Positions 45,972 through 54,560 of a DNA stretch of 64,000 bases are shown in pieces. Below the pieces are notes generated by a model. It worked only from the letters and a program-made list of their open reading frames with translations, was not told the DNA's origin and made no database searches. This DNA is from JAJDUF01 sp965214295 (lineage in GTDB: Bacteria > Chloroflexota > UBA11872 > UBA12225 > JAJDUF01): contig OZ243944.1 in NCBI GenBank assembly GCA_965214295.1, positions 3,968,001-4,032,000 of the forward strand. The letters run 5' to 3'. A program made the position numbers and the translations under genes. The stretch's first letter is position 1; every line of letters begins with the position of its first letter.

Positions 45972-45994
45972 CACTGTATCCTCCTTTCATGCCA

Positions 45995-46513
45995 TCACGC
46001 CGTTCCTTTGGGTAGCTTCCTGATGACAATCCCTCGCAGGCATCGGAACGACAAAGGCCCCCAATGGCGGGAGTCGGTACTCCTATCCTGGTTGTCACCA
46101 CAGACAAAGAAGTGGCCGCATGGGATCGGTAAGACCCGCCTAGTGTGGCTATCGTCTGCTACTGAATCACGCAGACGGTAGCCATCATTGAGCTTGTTGA
46201 TATCCCTAATGACCCGGAAGCCTTCCCGAGGGGACACAACCAATGTATCACCGGGCAGGCCAACAACGCGCTTGATATAGAGCGACTGGTCAATCGCTGG
46301 AGACTCAGAGTGGACGAGCACGATGCGGTCTTTACGTAGAAATCGGGCTGGCCAGCGGCGCCATACCACCACCCGATCACCGTGCTGAAGCGCTGGCGAC
46401 ATACTATCGTGCTCTACACGCACAACCACCAGGGTTATCCGGAGGAGGAAGAAACCGATGAGGATGATCAGCAGCCAACCCCCAACTCCAAGCCAGAGCA
46501 GTTCCATAAACAA
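45995..46513 (-). CDS. signal peptidase I-like S26 peptidase (cassette 1)
   Basis: 172 residues with one N-terminal membrane helix. Catalytic Ser is S37 in EHDSMSPAL, and Lys is K81 in YIKRVVGLPGD. FFVCGDNQDRSTDSRHWGPL is the conserved C-terminal box. It is smaller than housekeeping LepB, as expected for a dedicated leader peptidase. It lies between the peptide gene and the solute-binding lipoprotein in the same operon. Confidence 0.92.
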   Translation of the reverse strand: MFMELLWLGVGGWLLIILIGFFLLRITLVVVRVEHDSMSPALQHGDRVVVWRRWPARFLRKDRIVLVHSESPAIDQSLYIKRVVGLPGDTLVVSPREGFRVIRDINKLNDGYRLRDSVADDSHTRRVLPIPCGHFFVCGDNQDRSTDSRHWGPLSFRCLRGIVIRKLPKGTA

Positions 46514-46553
46514 TCCTCTTCCGAGCAGTAGTAGGCTAAACCAACGATAGCAC

Positions 46554-46608
46554 CTCAGACCTACAGTCCTCGCATCCTGCAGGTAGGACCGAGCACTGTA
46601 GATCTGAG
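46554..46608 (-). promoter_or_regulatory. hairpin after the cassette-1 peptide gene
   Basis: CTCAGACCTACAGTCCTCG pairs with CGAGCACTGTAGATCTGAG at 17 of 19 positions, with a 17-nt loop, starting 30 nt after the peptide stop. There is no T tract. It probably limits or stabilises the mRNA so that the peptide is made in excess of the genes downstream. Confidence 0.6.
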
Positions 46609-46638
46609 ATTAGCCATCAGTGCGTACAGAGTCAGTGA

Positions 46639-46932
46639 CTACGACGGGTCGAACTGATGACAGTGGCAACCCTTGTAGCACTTCCTCTTATTACTGTTGC
46701 AAGTGGGCATATCATCGTAGTAAATGTACTGCTTCACATGCAGGCCCCAATTGCAACCGCCCTTGCAAGTGTACCCGCAGTAAAACCTACCGGTTGGGGG
46801 GCAACTTCCAGCGCTGGCCGTGGTCTGGGGCAGCATCCGGTCAGCGATTCGGTCAATGACGTGGCTCACACGCCCCGTTCGACGACTGGTGTGGTCAACG
46901 ACTTCAAGCAGCGTAGCAGTGAGATCAATCAT
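46639..46932 (-). CDS. cysteine-rich peptide precursor 1 (cassette 1)
   Basis: 97 residues. A 42-residue leader without hydrophobic stretch ends DRIADRMLPQTTASAG. The core of about 55 residues has 8 cysteines (SC, YC, TC, GGC, TC, KC, GC, HC) and is rich in Gly, Tyr and Lys. The leader ending is shared with precursor 2 (LPQSVAKAG). MauD- and MauE-like genes lie immediately upstream and an S26 peptidase downstream. AAAGGA precedes the ATG. I infer an exported, multi-disulfide peptide; its activity is unknown. Confidence 0.8.
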   Translation of the reverse strand: MIDLTATLLEVVDHTSRRTGRVSHVIDRIADRMLPQTTASAGSCPPTGRFYCGYTCKGGCNWGLHVKQYIYYDDMPTCNSNKRKCYKGCHCHQFDPS

Positions 46933-46979
46933 CTCCTCGTTCCTTTCTCACACGATATTCCTCTCCACGAACTAGCAAC

Positions 46980-47597
46980 CTACGGCTGGGCTGGATTACC
47001 GTGTATCACCTCCTCTGCCTGCGAAGTGGCTACCGACTGGACCGCTTGTTTCCAGGACGCCGTGAGCATTCCCCACTCACCCTTGTCCGGAAACGGCAAC
47101 CCACTCGATTGGACCGCGCCTTGGGCATCGATGGCGCAGAAGGTGGGAGTCTCGGCGAACTTGTAGTCTTTCATAAAGGAACTCTCTTCTTGCGGCGCCA
47201 CGATCACGGGTAACGTGATCGCGAATTCGTCAACAAACTCACGGGTCTCTGTCCGGCTCGCAACGCTGACCAGTACAAGCTCTCGCTCCGCTTGACGAGC
47301 GACTGGGCCTACAGCGTTGTAGGAAGGCAGGTATTCACGACAGGAGCCACACGCCGGCGAGACGAACAGGAAGACGACTGCTCGCCCGGCGTAGGTGGCC
47401 AGGGTGACTGGCTTGCCGTCCAACGTCTCCGCCGTGAAGTCGGGGGCCGGTTCGCCGGGCTGGAGCCAATCTGGCTGCGGCGGCCGGGACTGCGTGGCGC
47501 TGCTGGTGCGACGCACGAGCGCCAGCGTCAGCAATAGGTTGAAGAGCACCACCACCCACAGGACGACCACGCTGATAATCAGGACCGTCTCGTTCAT
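46980..47597 (-). CDS. MauD-like membrane-anchored thioredoxin (cassette 1)
   Basis: 205 residues. A single N-terminal membrane helix (5-28) is followed by a TlpA/MauD-like thioredoxin domain: GEPAPDFTAETLDGKPVTLATYAGRAVVFLFVSPACGSC, with the redox pair C83-x-x-C86. MauD is known to be required for the disulfide-rich small subunit of methylamine dehydrogenase. It sits between the MauE-like and peptide genes. A second ATG one codon upstream is possible. Confidence 0.9.
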   Translation of the reverse strand: MNETVLIISVVVLWVVVLFNLLLTLALVRRTSSATQSRPPQPDWLQPGEPAPDFTAETLDGKPVTLATYAGRAVVFLFVSPACGSCREYLPSYNAVGPVARQAERELVLVSVASRTETREFVDEFAITLPVIVAPQEESSFMKDYKFAETPTFCAIDAQGAVQSSGLPFPDKGEWGMLTASWKQAVQSVATSQAEEVIHGNPAQP

Positions 47598-47619
47598 CAT
47601 CCTTCCCTCCTGTACGCCG

Positions 47620-48180
47620 TCATGCCTGGGTCCGCGGGGCCACGCCCGGCTTGAACACCTGGGCAATCTCGCCCAGCTGGACCCAGATCAGGACAAAGAT
47701 CACCGCCCCTATGGCCACGAGTCCCCACTCGGCGAGGGGCAACGGGCGTAGCGCAGTAGTTGGCCCCACTGCGCTCCAGGAGCCGGCACCGGCGCAGAGC
47801 AGCAGGCCACCGTTGCGGACCACGTCCCAGCCCGACACCGGCTTGGTGGTGGCGCCAAAGCAGGCGCACGCGGTCGCGAGCCGGCGGGCGAGGGCGGAGA
47901 GCAGGACCGCGCTGAACAACGCCAGCAAGCCGAGCGCCAGGAGGAAGCCGGCCCGCAGCAACGCGGTGCCCGGCACGAGGCCGCCGAGGACGATCAGGGC
48001 GACGACGGCGATCTCGGCGGCCAGGACCGCCAGGGCAACCGGTTGGGTCACGCTCTTGGGCACCAGCCGGAGGTCACTGATGGCACGCTCGAAAGCCGCG
48101 AGGCTGGTGGCCTTGCCCGCGGACGACACGGCAAAGGCGAGGACCGTGGTCAGCGCGGAGAACAGGAGCAAGTGCGACAC
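47620..48180 (-). CDS. MauE-like redox membrane protein (cassette 1)
   Basis: 186 residues with four or five membrane segments. The conserved ATACACFGA motif gives C105-x-C107, the MauE/DoxX-related redox pair. The start is a GTG eight bases after GGAGG; a TTG two codons upstream is an alternative. It is the first gene after the tandem-palindrome promoter. At DNA level it is almost identical over long stretches to the cassette-2 copy, so duplication or gene conversion was recent. Confidence 0.9.
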   Translation of the reverse strand: MSHLLLFSALTTVLAFAVSSAGKATSLAAFERAISDLRLVPKSVTQPVALAVLAAEIAVVALIVLGGLVPGTALLRAGFLLALGLLALFSAVLLSALARRLATACACFGATTKPVSGWDVVRNGGLLLCAGAGSWSAVGPTTALRPLPLAEWGLVAIGAVIFVLIWVQLGEIAQVFKPGVAPRTQA

Positions 48181-48491
48181 CTTCAAGCCCTCCTCATGGA
48201 ATGCGCGTGGAGCGGGCCATCCGCCGGGACCGCCACGCCCATCGGCACTGCACCTATCTTACGCCGTCGGCGTGGCCAAGACACTGTGGAAAACCACAGT
48301 CTTGCCCTGTGGAAAACCACAGTCTTTGGCCAGTACGGGGGGTGATCGGGATAGGTCAACCGGAAAACGGGCGAACTGCGTGCTGGGCGGGGCGGGGCTG
48401 GGCCCCCTCTGCCCCCCGGGTACGCGGGAATGACGGATGGGGCGGGCGTGGCCGCTGGGGGGTATGTTCGGAGCAACAGCGAGCGCCGGGC
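48181..48491. other. intergenic region with cassette-1 control elements
   Basis: Holds the cassette-1 promoter and tandem palindromes plus a degenerate family B repeat (48412-48437). No gene is seen. Confidence 0.6.
48256..48322 (-). promoter_or_regulatory. tandem-palindrome operator and promoter, cassette 1
   Basis: Two palindromes, ACTGTGG-AAAA-CCACAGT (48283-48300) and CTGTGG-AAAA-CCACAG (48307-48322), lie 23 bp apart. Exactly 21 nt downstream on the minus strand is TAAGAT, a -10-like hexamer, about 75 bp before the MauE start. No -35 box is seen, so an activator bound at the palindromes may recruit polymerase. Confidence 0.75.
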
Positions 48492-49103
48492 TTAGAGCAG
48501 GCCCTGCTCCTCGGCCTTGAGCACTACCTCGACGCGCGTGTGGACGTCCAGCTTCAGGAACAGGTTGTGGACGTGGTACTCCACCGTTCGCTGCTCGATG
48601 TTGAGGGCCGCGGCGATATCAGCGTTGTGCTGCCCCGCGCCGAGCAGGGCGAGCACTTCCGTTTGCCGGTCCGTGAGCACGACCGCGGACCGCTCCCGGC
48701 GGGGCGGCCAGACATCATACCCGCTGACTACCGCGCGGATGGCCGCGACGATCTGCGTGCTGGTCGTCCGTTTAGCAATGCAGCCGGACAGGCCCAACCG
48801 TTGCAGACGCTGCACCGTGGCCGGGTCATCGTGCCTGGTGAAGGCGACAATCTTCACTGCCGGCTGGGTTTCGAGCACCTGTTGGGCGACTTCTAGGCCG
48901 CTCACATCGGGCAGCGTCAAGCCCAGCAACACAATGTCGGGCCGTAGGTCGGCGATGACATCGAGCGCCGCGGCACCGGAGCCGGCGACACCAACGACGG
49001 CAATGTCGTCCGCCAGCGTCGCCATGAATGGCGGGAAGCACTCCAGCACGACCGCATAATCATCTACGAGCACGACGCGGATCGGGGTATCGCGTGGTGG
49101 CAA
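48492..49103 (-). CDS. LuxR/NarL-type response regulator lacking the phospho-accepting Asp (cassette 1)
   Basis: 203 residues from a TTG five bases after GGAGG. The receiver has the acidic pair D14-D15 (VLVDDYAVV) and the conserved Lys, but the acceptor site reads DIVLLGLTLP, with Gly61 in the place of Asp. The C-terminal HTH is LTDRQTEVLALLGAGQHNADIAAALNIEQRTVEYHVHNLFLKL. It may act without phosphorylation. It lies upstream of the cassette-1 operator in the same direction and probably binds it. Confidence 0.9.
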   Translation of the reverse strand: MPPRDTPIRVVLVDDYAVVLECFPPFMATLADDIAVVGVAGSGAAALDVIADLRPDIVLLGLTLPDVSGLEVAQQVLETQPAVKIVAFTRHDDPATVQRLQRLGLSGCIAKRTTSTQIVAAIRAVVSGYDVWPPRRERSAVVLTDRQTEVLALLGAGQHNADIAAALNIEQRTVEYHVHNLFLKLDVHTRVEVVLKAEEQGLL

Positions 49104-49153
49104 GGTGGCCTCCCATACCTGCATGCACGTAACCACTGGCCAATACACCGCCT

Positions 49154-49183
49154 ATCTAACAAGCTCGCGTGTATTGCTGTCAA
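49154..49183 (-). promoter_or_regulatory. promoter of the cassette-1 LuxR gene
   Basis: TTGACA (49183-49178 on the minus strand) and TTAGAT (49159-49154), 18 bp apart, starting about 80 bp before the regulator start. The -35 box lies at the end of the truncated S26 gene. Confidence 0.6.
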
Positions 49184-49270
49184 CTGCGCCCGGCGCAGCA
49201 CCACGAAGTCGCCAAGGAGGAGCAGCCCAGCCCCTACACCGAGCGCAAGCCAATTGAGCGCCATGAACAA
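49165..49270 (-). pseudogene. truncated S26 signal peptidase, N-terminal stub
   Basis: The translation MFMALNWLALGVGAGLLLLGDF aligns with the N-terminus of the S26 peptidase of cassette 1 (MFMELLWLGVGGWLLIILIGFF). After about 30 residues the similarity ends, before the catalytic Ser. It sits directly after the last solute-binding gene of cassette 2, where cassette 1 begins, and marks a recombination scar. Confidence 0.65.
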
Positions 49271-49304
49271 CCCTGCTCGTGGAGTACAAGCGGGACAGGA
49301 CCGC

Positions 49305-50891
49305 TCATCGGCGAGTCGTGCCGGTGTAGGGGGGCGTGATGGTCCGCGCGATCTTCTCTAACTCATCGACCAGCTTCCGCGCACCATCACCCGGCGCCTG
49401 CTGCTTGCTCACCACCACGGCCTGGAACGTTTCTTCGATAGCCTGGCCGACCGCAGCGTAGCGTGGGGGATTGAACGGCGGCCGGCCGTAGCGCAGCCAG
49501 AGCGCAACCAGCTGCTGGGTGTTCGCGCTCTGCAGATAGCCCCGGTCGAGGATGGACTTGCGGGGCGGCACTGCCCAACGCAGCTGCGTATAGGAGTAGA
49601 GCGGCTCCGGCTCCAGGAGCATCGTCAGCAACTCCCAGGCCTTATCGGGAGCGGCCGATTGCGTGCTCACGTGCAGGACGGCGGTATGGGCATGGACCAG
49701 CGGCTGCGCGGCCCGTCCCCCCGGGAGCGCGTAGCGGGTGCTGCCCGGCACCGGGGGCACGCCGATCAGCGTGGATTCCGGGGTGGGCCGGCCGGCCGCT
49801 GCCGGCGGTGGGCCGGAAAGCGCCGCTCGGCGCTGCTCCACTTCCGCCGTCGCCATGGCTATGCGGAAGTCAGCGGATAGCGTTGCTTGTTGCTGCGGGG
49901 CTGCCCCCTGCGGTGGCAGCGAGGAGGGTTTCCAACGGTGCCGTTGCAGGAACTCCTCACTCTGCGGCGGCAAGATCGGCACCCATGCATGGGCCACCTT
50001 CCCTTTGTCAAAGTCACGGTGGTCAACAAAGAAAGAAAACGGCTTCTGGGTCGACTGTCGTTCGAGCGACACCACGCCGGCCGGCTGCACGGCGGCGTCG
50101 AGGTCCCGGAGCCAGTCCAGCACCACCTCCGCCTCGTGCTCCAGTGCCGCGACCTGCCCACCGTCGTAGAGCGTGACCCCCGTGAGCTGCAGCAGCCACC
50201 AGAACCAGCGACTATGCGGCAGAGACAGACCCGCCCGGACCAGCTCGCCATCCTTCACCAAGGTGGACCGATAGGCCGTATCGAGCAGCGCGCTCCAGGT
50301 CGGCGGCGGCTGGCTCATCCCCGTAGCCCGCAAGATGTGCCGGTTGAAGTAGAGCGTGTAGACCAGCGAGAAAAGGGGCAGCCCCCACTGCACGCCCGCC
50401 GTCTGCCCGGCGAGCAAAGCCGGCTGGACAAAATCATCGGCGTGGGGCAGTTGCCTGTGCTTGACCCACCCGTCGAGGCGGTGGGCCAGCCGCCGCCGGA
50501 TCAAGTCGGTATTACGCAGATCGTCGGTCTGGAAGATGTCCGGGGCCGTGCCGGCCTGGTGCAACTCTAAGGCCCGGTTGAGCGGATCGTGATGGGACTC
50601 GAAGCTGACCGTGCTCTCCGGGTAGCGCTCCCTGAAGGCGGGGGCAACGGTCGTGCGGAACCACTCCCGGTCAGGTGTATATGGTCGTCCATCGGGACCC
50701 GTATAAACCACGGGGCCTGCAGTGTACATGGCCCCCCTGATCCACGGCCCGTACAGCACGCGGAGAGTGGCCGGGGCCGCTCGGGGCGGCGGCGGCCCGG
50801 TACCCGGCCAGAGTGAGCAGGCTGCGCCGAACACGCTGCCTAGGGCAACGACGGAGCGGGTCAGGTACTGCCGGCGGGCAAAACGCATCAT
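49305..50891 (-). CDS. extracellular solute-binding lipoprotein, long class, copy 3 (cassette 2)
   Basis: 528 residues. FARRQYLTRSVVALGSVFGAAC is a Tat-like signal with lipobox. The long class has an N-terminal motif (VLYGPWIRGAMYTAGP) followed by a family 1-like binding domain (WGLPLFSLVYTLYFNRHILRATG) and the C-terminus TPPYTGTTRR, shared with the copies at 52967 and 54561. A Pro/Ala-rich insertion is at about 330-375. It is the last complete gene of cassette 2. Confidence 0.85.
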   Translation of the reverse strand: MMRFARRQYLTRSVVALGSVFGAACSLWPGTGPPPPRAAPATLRVLYGPWIRGAMYTAGPVVYTGPDGRPYTPDREWFRTTVAPAFRERYPESTVSFESHHDPLNRALELHQAGTAPDIFQTDDLRNTDLIRRRLAHRLDGWVKHRQLPHADDFVQPALLAGQTAGVQWGLPLFSLVYTLYFNRHILRATGMSQPPPTWSALLDTAYRSTLVKDGELVRAGLSLPHSRWFWWLLQLTGVTLYDGGQVAALEHEAEVVLDWLRDLDAAVQPAGVVSLERQSTQKPFSFFVDHRDFDKGKVAHAWVPILPPQSEEFLQRHRWKPSSLPPQGAAPQQQATLSADFRIAMATAEVEQRRAALSGPPPAAAGRPTPESTLIGVPPVPGSTRYALPGGRAAQPLVHAHTAVLHVSTQSAAPDKAWELLTMLLEPEPLYSYTQLRWAVPPRKSILDRGYLQSANTQQLVALWLRYGRPPFNPPRYAAVGQAIEETFQAVVVSKQQAPGDGARKLVDELEKIARTITPPYTGTTRR

Positions 50892-50931
50892 GTACCCTCC
50901 TCTCTAATAACACAACGTACTCAGCGCGTGG

Positions 50932-52350
50932 CTATGGTGTCCCTTGCTGTTTCCGCTGCCACTCCGCCAGGATCGCATTCTGCTCGCTGGCAATCGTGGC
51001 CGTTGCCTCTGCTACCGACTGCTCCCCTTTCCACATCGGCACCAGGCCCTGTTCGTAAGCTTTCTCCAGGTCGTACCACTTCGGGTGCAAGGGCAGCGGC
51101 CGGGCATAGGCCAGCGCAGCGAGCGTGGCGGCGCCGTAGCGATCTACGAATTCGTCCGCTAGGGACCGCCGCGCCGGGGGCAACACGAACTCGCGCTGCC
51201 CGGCGGTTTGGAACCGGCGTTGCGTCGCCTCACTCGTCCACCAACTGAGGAAGCGCCAGGCATCGTCCGGTATACGCGCGCTCTTGCTCAGGTGATAGGC
51301 ATCAAGGAATGGTCCCAAAAGGCTGGCCGACTGGCGCGGCCCCCGCGGTGGCTCTGCTGTGATAATGCTGAACTGCGGGGCGCGACCGAGCGCTTGGGTG
51401 AGGACTGGCTCACTGATCCATAGGGTATAGAGCAGCGCCACTCGGCCATCAAGAAAGAGCTCCCAAGTATCAACGTCATTGGTCCGACTGAAGTCTGCTT
51501 CCCATAGGGTGAATGCTTGGGTCAGGGTAAGATCAAGGAGCCATTGCAGTGCTGCTTGGGACTCCGGCCGCGCCACCAGGCTCTCGTTGCGATCCGCACT
51601 GAGCATGGCGCCCCCGTTCGCCCAAACCCACGGCAGCGTAAAAACCGCATGCACATAGAACCCGAAACCAAAGATCGGCTTGGGCTGCTGGCGGTCAGTC
51701 AGCTGCTTGGTAGCGGCGAGGAACTGGGGCCAGGTCCAAGCGGTCGTGGGGACGCCCAGACCCGCTTGAGCAAAGAGCACCTCATTGCAGTGGAGCACCG
51801 TGGGTCGTACCCCGGTATACAGGCCATACAGCTGCCGCTCCCACTGCATGGCCTCGATGGCTCCCGGCCAGTAGTCGGAGAGATCGTACTTGTCACTGCG
51901 GAGCAGCGGGTGGAGGTCAACGGCAACGTCGCCAATGAAGAGGTGTCTGAGCAATGGTGGGAACAGCTGCATGATGTCGAAGAGGAGGCCCGCGCTGTGC
52001 AGCTGCGCGATCTGCTGCGCTTCACTGGGAGCGTCAAGGCCGTAGGTCAGTGGAAAGGGCTGCCAGTCCACCGTGAGCGGCGGATGCCGACCGGTGAACT
52101 CTTCAGCCAGCAAGTCAAGCACGTCGCTATGCAGCTCCGACCAATCGGACCAGATCAGCACCTGGACCGTCCGCGGCGGGGTGGCTCGCGCGGGCACGCC
52201 TCCTTGTGGACGTGGTGGCCTCGCCTTGACTGCACTTGGCACCTCCTCTGGTGTCGTGCTGGGCGGCTGCAGATTACACGCGGCCGCCAGGAGGCCGCCC
52301 AGCACAACGGCCGATTTACCCAGGAAGTACCGGCGGCTCATCCGTACCAC
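50932..52350 (-). CDS. extracellular solute-binding lipoprotein, short class (cassette 2)
   Basis: 472 residues from a GTG that shares one base with the S26 stop. MSRRYFLGKSAVVLGGLLAAAC is a Tat/lipobox signal. It is very similar to the cassette-1 protein at 44541 (shared EEFTGRHPPLTVDWQPFPLT, DYWPGAIEAMQW and C-terminal KQQGTP). Differences cluster in the middle (GRVALLYTLWISEPVLTQALG), the expected ligand-facing region. Confidence 0.88.
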   Translation of the reverse strand: MVRMSRRYFLGKSAVVLGGLLAAACNLQPPSTTPEEVPSAVKARPPRPQGGVPARATPPRTVQVLIWSDWSELHSDVLDLLAEEFTGRHPPLTVDWQPFPLTYGLDAPSEAQQIAQLHSAGLLFDIMQLFPPLLRHLFIGDVAVDLHPLLRSDKYDLSDYWPGAIEAMQWERQLYGLYTGVRPTVLHCNEVLFAQAGLGVPTTAWTWPQFLAATKQLTDRQQPKPIFGFGFYVHAVFTLPWVWANGGAMLSADRNESLVARPESQAALQWLLDLTLTQAFTLWEADFSRTNDVDTWELFLDGRVALLYTLWISEPVLTQALGRAPQFSIITAEPPRGPRQSASLLGPFLDAYHLSKSARIPDDAWRFLSWWTSEATQRRFQTAGQREFVLPPARRSLADEFVDRYGAATLAALAYARPLPLHPKWYDLEKAYEQGLVPMWKGEQSVAEATATIASEQNAILAEWQRKQQGTP

Positions 52351-52931
52351 TACAGCCCCCTTTCACTCTCCAGTGTGACCATAAACCCGCAGTCGTCGGC
52401 CGGGGAATGGGCCGCGCGGCTGACCTGCCGGCCCCACGTGCCGTCCGGCAGCCGCGTGCGGACGACTATTCTCTTGCCCGGCAGCTTGGTCAGGACAATC
52501 CCGCGCAGACTGCGGAGTGGCAGCGGCCCCCAGTGGCGGGAGTCGCGGCTGCCCGGCCGATTGTCGCCGCACACGAACAGGTGGCGCGGTGGCACGGCCA
52601 AGCGCTGTGTTTCGTCGTTGCCGCTATGCACGGTATCACCAGACAGGCCCACCACGCGCTTGATGTATAGCGCCGGCTCCTGCGGGCTGGCCCAACGGGA
52701 CCGCGCGCGGTCGGCTTCATGCTCGACAACAACGATGCGGCCGCGGCGCAGCCAGCAGGCTGGCCAGAGCCGCCAGACCAGCACGCGATCCCCATAGTGG
52801 AGCGTTGGCACCATGCTCGCCCCCTCCACGACCACGACTAACAGCACTCGCCGCAGTAGGACGTATCCCCCGGTGCAGAGCAGCAGCAAGCCGCTGACCT
52901 TGGACCACCGGAGCACCGTTCCCAGGAGCAT
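52350..52931 (-). CDS. signal peptidase I-like S26 peptidase (cassette 2)
   Basis: 193 residues, one N-terminal membrane helix. Catalytic Ser39 is in EGASMVPTL and Lys91 in YIKRVVGLSGD. LFVCGDNRPGSRDSRHWGPL is the conserved box. The C-terminus extends 25 residues beyond the cassette-1 homologue (RTRLPDGTWGRQVSRAAHS). It is inserted between the long-class and short-class lipoprotein genes. Confidence 0.92.
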   Translation of the reverse strand: MLLGTVLRWSKVSGLLLLCTGGYVLLRRVLLVVVVEGASMVPTLHYGDRVLVWRLWPACWLRRGRIVVVEHEADRARSRWASPQEPALYIKRVVGLSGDTVHSGNDETQRLAVPPRHLFVCGDNRPGSRDSRHWGPLPLRSLRGIVLTKLPGKRIVVRTRLPDGTWGRQVSRAAHSPADDCGFMVTLESERGL

Positions 52932-52966
52932 CTTGCTGCCAACTCGGTGCAGTACCAGGAGTGGTG

Positions 52967-54469
52967 TTACCTGCGGGTCGTGCCGGTGTAGGGGGGTGTG
53001 GCCTCCCGCGCAATCTTGCTCAGGGCCTTGGCCAGCTCTGCTGCCCCGCCGGCAGGACTCTGTTGCTGTCTGACTACCACTGCTCGGAACGTCGCGTTGA
53101 TGGCGGCACTGGTCGCGTCGTACTGTGGCGGATTGAAGGGTGGACGCCCATAACGCAGCCAGAGCTCCACGACCTTCTGAGCGTTCGCGTGCGCCAGGTA
53201 GCCCTGCTTCAGCAGCAGCAGCGACTGCCGCGGTGGCAAGGCCCGCCGTCGCTGCGTGTACTCGTAGAGGACATCAGGCTCCATGATGAAAGTCAGCAGC
53301 TCCCAGGCCTGATCCGGGTGGGAGGTCTGCGCGCTCAGATGTAACAACGCCGTGTGCGTGTGGACCAACGGCGTCTGATCCCGGCCACCTGGAGTCGGTG
53401 GCGCACCAACAACGACCGGTGTTTGCTGTTCGGCCGGCTGTGGAGGTAAGAGCGGCAGCCACCCATGGGCGATCTGCCCGTGCTGCCAGCGCAGTGCTTC
53501 TGCACCTCCCAGTATTCCGCTGTCTGACTCCAAGGGTGGCGGCGCGGCATTCTTCGGGGCTGGCTCTGGCCCGACATAGACCTCAATCACTCCGGCTGGC
53601 GGCGGCCGCGTGACGCCAGCGGGCCGCACCGTGACATACAGGGTCCTGAGGAAGTCGAGCACCGCTTCGGCTTCGCCGCCGGTGAAGCCGGCTTCCCCAG
53701 CCTCGTAGAGGGTGGCACCCAGCGTCTGCAGCAGCCACCAGAACCACTGGGTATCCGGGGTGTTGAGTCCCTGGCGTACCAACTGGGTTCCGTTCCGCAC
53801 CGTGGAGCGGGCGGCAACCTCCCGCAAGTCTTCCCACGTGACCGGTAACTGGGGGATGCCGGCCTCGCGCAAGACCGCGGAGTTGAAGTAGAGGGTATAG
53901 GCAAAGGTGAACAGCGGGAGACCCCACTGCTGGCTCCTACTACGTCCGGCAGTCCACGCCGGGCGCACAAAATCACTCGCGGCCGGCCAGCTCCGCACGT
54001 GGCTCTCGACCGATTGCATTGCACCCGCCCGGAGCAAGTCCGCGCTACGCATGTCGTCGGCTTCGAAGAGGTCCGGGAGTGTACCGGCCGCCTGCCGGCG
54101 TTGAAGCACTGGCACAGTATCGCCAGTGGTCTCGAAGGTGAGCGTACTGTCGGGATAGCGGCTCTGGAAGGCCGCAAACGCAGTGGTACGTAGCAGCTCC
54201 TCATGCGGATAGAATGAGCGGCCGTCTCGCGCTTGATAGAGAAGGCTCTCCCGCTCATACATCGCCCCGATCCAAGGCCCAAAGAGCACCTGGATCGCCG
54301 TTGGCCCTCGGTGCTGTGTGGGCACGTTGAGGGCCGCCGTAGGCTGGCGCAGAGGTGGCCCGGCGCTCGGTGGCGACGACTCACCGAGCGCGCAAGCCGC
54401 CGCCAGCAGGCCACTGCATGTCGCCACGCCCTTGGCTACAAACTGCCTTCGGCTTACCAATGAACTCAT
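52967..54469 (-). CDS. extracellular solute-binding lipoprotein, long class, copy 2 (cassette 2)
   Basis: 500 residues. VSRRQFVAKGVATCSGLLAAAC is a Tat/lipobox signal. VLFGPWIGAMYERESLLYQARDG is the long-class motif, and the C-terminus is EATPPYTGTTRR. The YDATSAAINATFRAVVVRQQQSPAGGAAEL block resembles both other long-class copies. Function as receptor or immunity protein is inference. Confidence 0.85.
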   Translation of the reverse strand: MSSLVSRRQFVAKGVATCSGLLAAACALGESSPPSAGPPLRQPTAALNVPTQHRGPTAIQVLFGPWIGAMYERESLLYQARDGRSFYPHEELLRTTAFAAFQSRYPDSTLTFETTGDTVPVLQRRQAAGTLPDLFEADDMRSADLLRAGAMQSVESHVRSWPAASDFVRPAWTAGRSRSQQWGLPLFTFAYTLYFNSAVLREAGIPQLPVTWEDLREVAARSTVRNGTQLVRQGLNTPDTQWFWWLLQTLGATLYEAGEAGFTGGEAEAVLDFLRTLYVTVRPAGVTRPPPAGVIEVYVGPEPAPKNAAPPPLESDSGILGGAEALRWQHGQIAHGWLPLLPPQPAEQQTPVVVGAPPTPGGRDQTPLVHTHTALLHLSAQTSHPDQAWELLTFIMEPDVLYEYTQRRRALPPRQSLLLLKQGYLAHANAQKVVELWLRYGRPPFNPPQYDATSAAINATFRAVVVRQQQSPAGGAAELAKALSKIAREATPPYTGTTRR

Positions 54470-54560
54470 GTCCCGGAACCATCTGAGGGGTCACGAACAT
54501 CCCACTAAGCATACCCTCCGCACCATTTCCGACGGCATCGGCGTAGTATCGGGAGCAGTC